A stretch of 64,000 nucleotides of DNA from positions 52,824 through 116,823 of the forward strand of contig NZ_JBICTU010000027.1 of NCBI RefSeq assembly GCF_043197795.1. Direction: 5' to 3'. Positions 63,853 through 64,000 of the stretch are shown here, piece by piece. The DNA is from Sphaerisporangium sp040649355 (GTDB lineage: Bacteria; Actinomycetota; Actinomycetes; Streptosporangiales; Streptosporangiaceae). The first letter of the stretch is position 1. Each line of letters starts with the position of its first letter. The position numbers and the translations under genes are program-made. The notes beneath the pieces were generated by a model, which was not told the DNA's origin, made no database searches, and saw only the letters and a list, made by a program, of their open reading frames with translations.

Positions 63853-64000
63853 GGCACCCTCCCCAGGATCGAAGTGCACACCTTGTTCGGACCACCCTGG
63901 CTCAACTAGTGTCGTGCACCTGAAATCTGTCGGATAATTTCTTATTCTGATGTGTATGAGGCATCCAGGTCCGTCTGCGGTACCGATCGAGTTAACCGAT

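Noticed and set aside
62664..63905. 413-residue minus-strand protein spanning the GH54 gene
   Set aside because: Only its first part (linker and half CBM2) is protein-like; the rest is the shadow of GH54.

Overview
The window is high-GC actinomycete DNA with strong G/C third-position bias, many GTG starts and actinobacterial signatures: coproporphyrin-type heme genes, an F420-type oxidoreductase, a SARP regulator and a DUF3000/ribonuclease D pair. The gene set fits Streptosporangiaceae or a close relative; that placement is inferred from gene content, not from a marker phylogeny. No rRNA, tRNA or CRISPR array was seen.

Layout. 1-3.6 kb: the 3' end of aconitase, a lone cytochrome P450 and an XRE-cupin regulator. 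3.6-9.8 kb (minus strand): a tightly coupled operon for a Dpp-type peptide ABC importer with a GNAT-like/C39 peptidase as last gene. 10-15.5 kb: a TauE/SafE-type permease, then a xylose-type ABC importer (binding protein, ATPase, permease) with a ROK repressor. 15.5-29.4 kb: housekeeping genes, namely two tandem zinc metallopeptidases, dxs, an APC permease, a LacI regulator, ribonuclease D, a DUF3000 protein, hemE, a DUF4349 lipoprotein, cgoX and chdC. 29.5-40.2 kb: small membrane or secreted proteins, a decayed Nudix gene, msrB, a stand-alone LigD polymerase, an LLM oxidoreductase, a PfkB kinase / DeoR / GH4 sugar block, an aldehyde dehydrogenase and a DUF574 methyltransferase.

40.4-43.3 kb is the most unusual part. 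A SARP-type regulator is flanked by three small secreted-protein genes, one with a Pro-rich repeat tail and one made almost entirely of Arg/Ser/Glu/Asp repeats. Each is preceded by GTCACG-like hexamers repeated every 11 bp, the geometry of SARP operators. 43.3-45.2 kb holds a LigC-type ligase with a RibD-like reductase. 45.8-50.2 kb looks like a small island: an RsbW-like ATPase gene with an in-frame amber codon, a frameshifted XRE regulator, a perfect 16-bp inverted repeat, an AT-richer AAA-ATPase plus TOPRIM-like pair resembling OLD/PARIS-type defence modules, and a decayed ORF. 50.2-55.3 kb carries glgX, an OsmC protein, remnants of a GntR regulator and an LRR gene, and a SpeB-like ureohydrolase coupled to a 42-residue lipoprotein.

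55.7-63.9 kb encodes four secreted polysaccharide-active enzymes: a CE1-like esterase with CBM2, GH59 with CBM13, GH27 with CBM13, and GH54 with CBM2. All four genes have a copy of the palindrome TGTTAGCGCTAACA or a one-mismatch variant upstream, implying one LacI-family regulon. Together they would strip arabinose, galactose and possibly feruloyl side chains from plant hemicellulose, and the xylose importer at 11-14 kb could take up one product.
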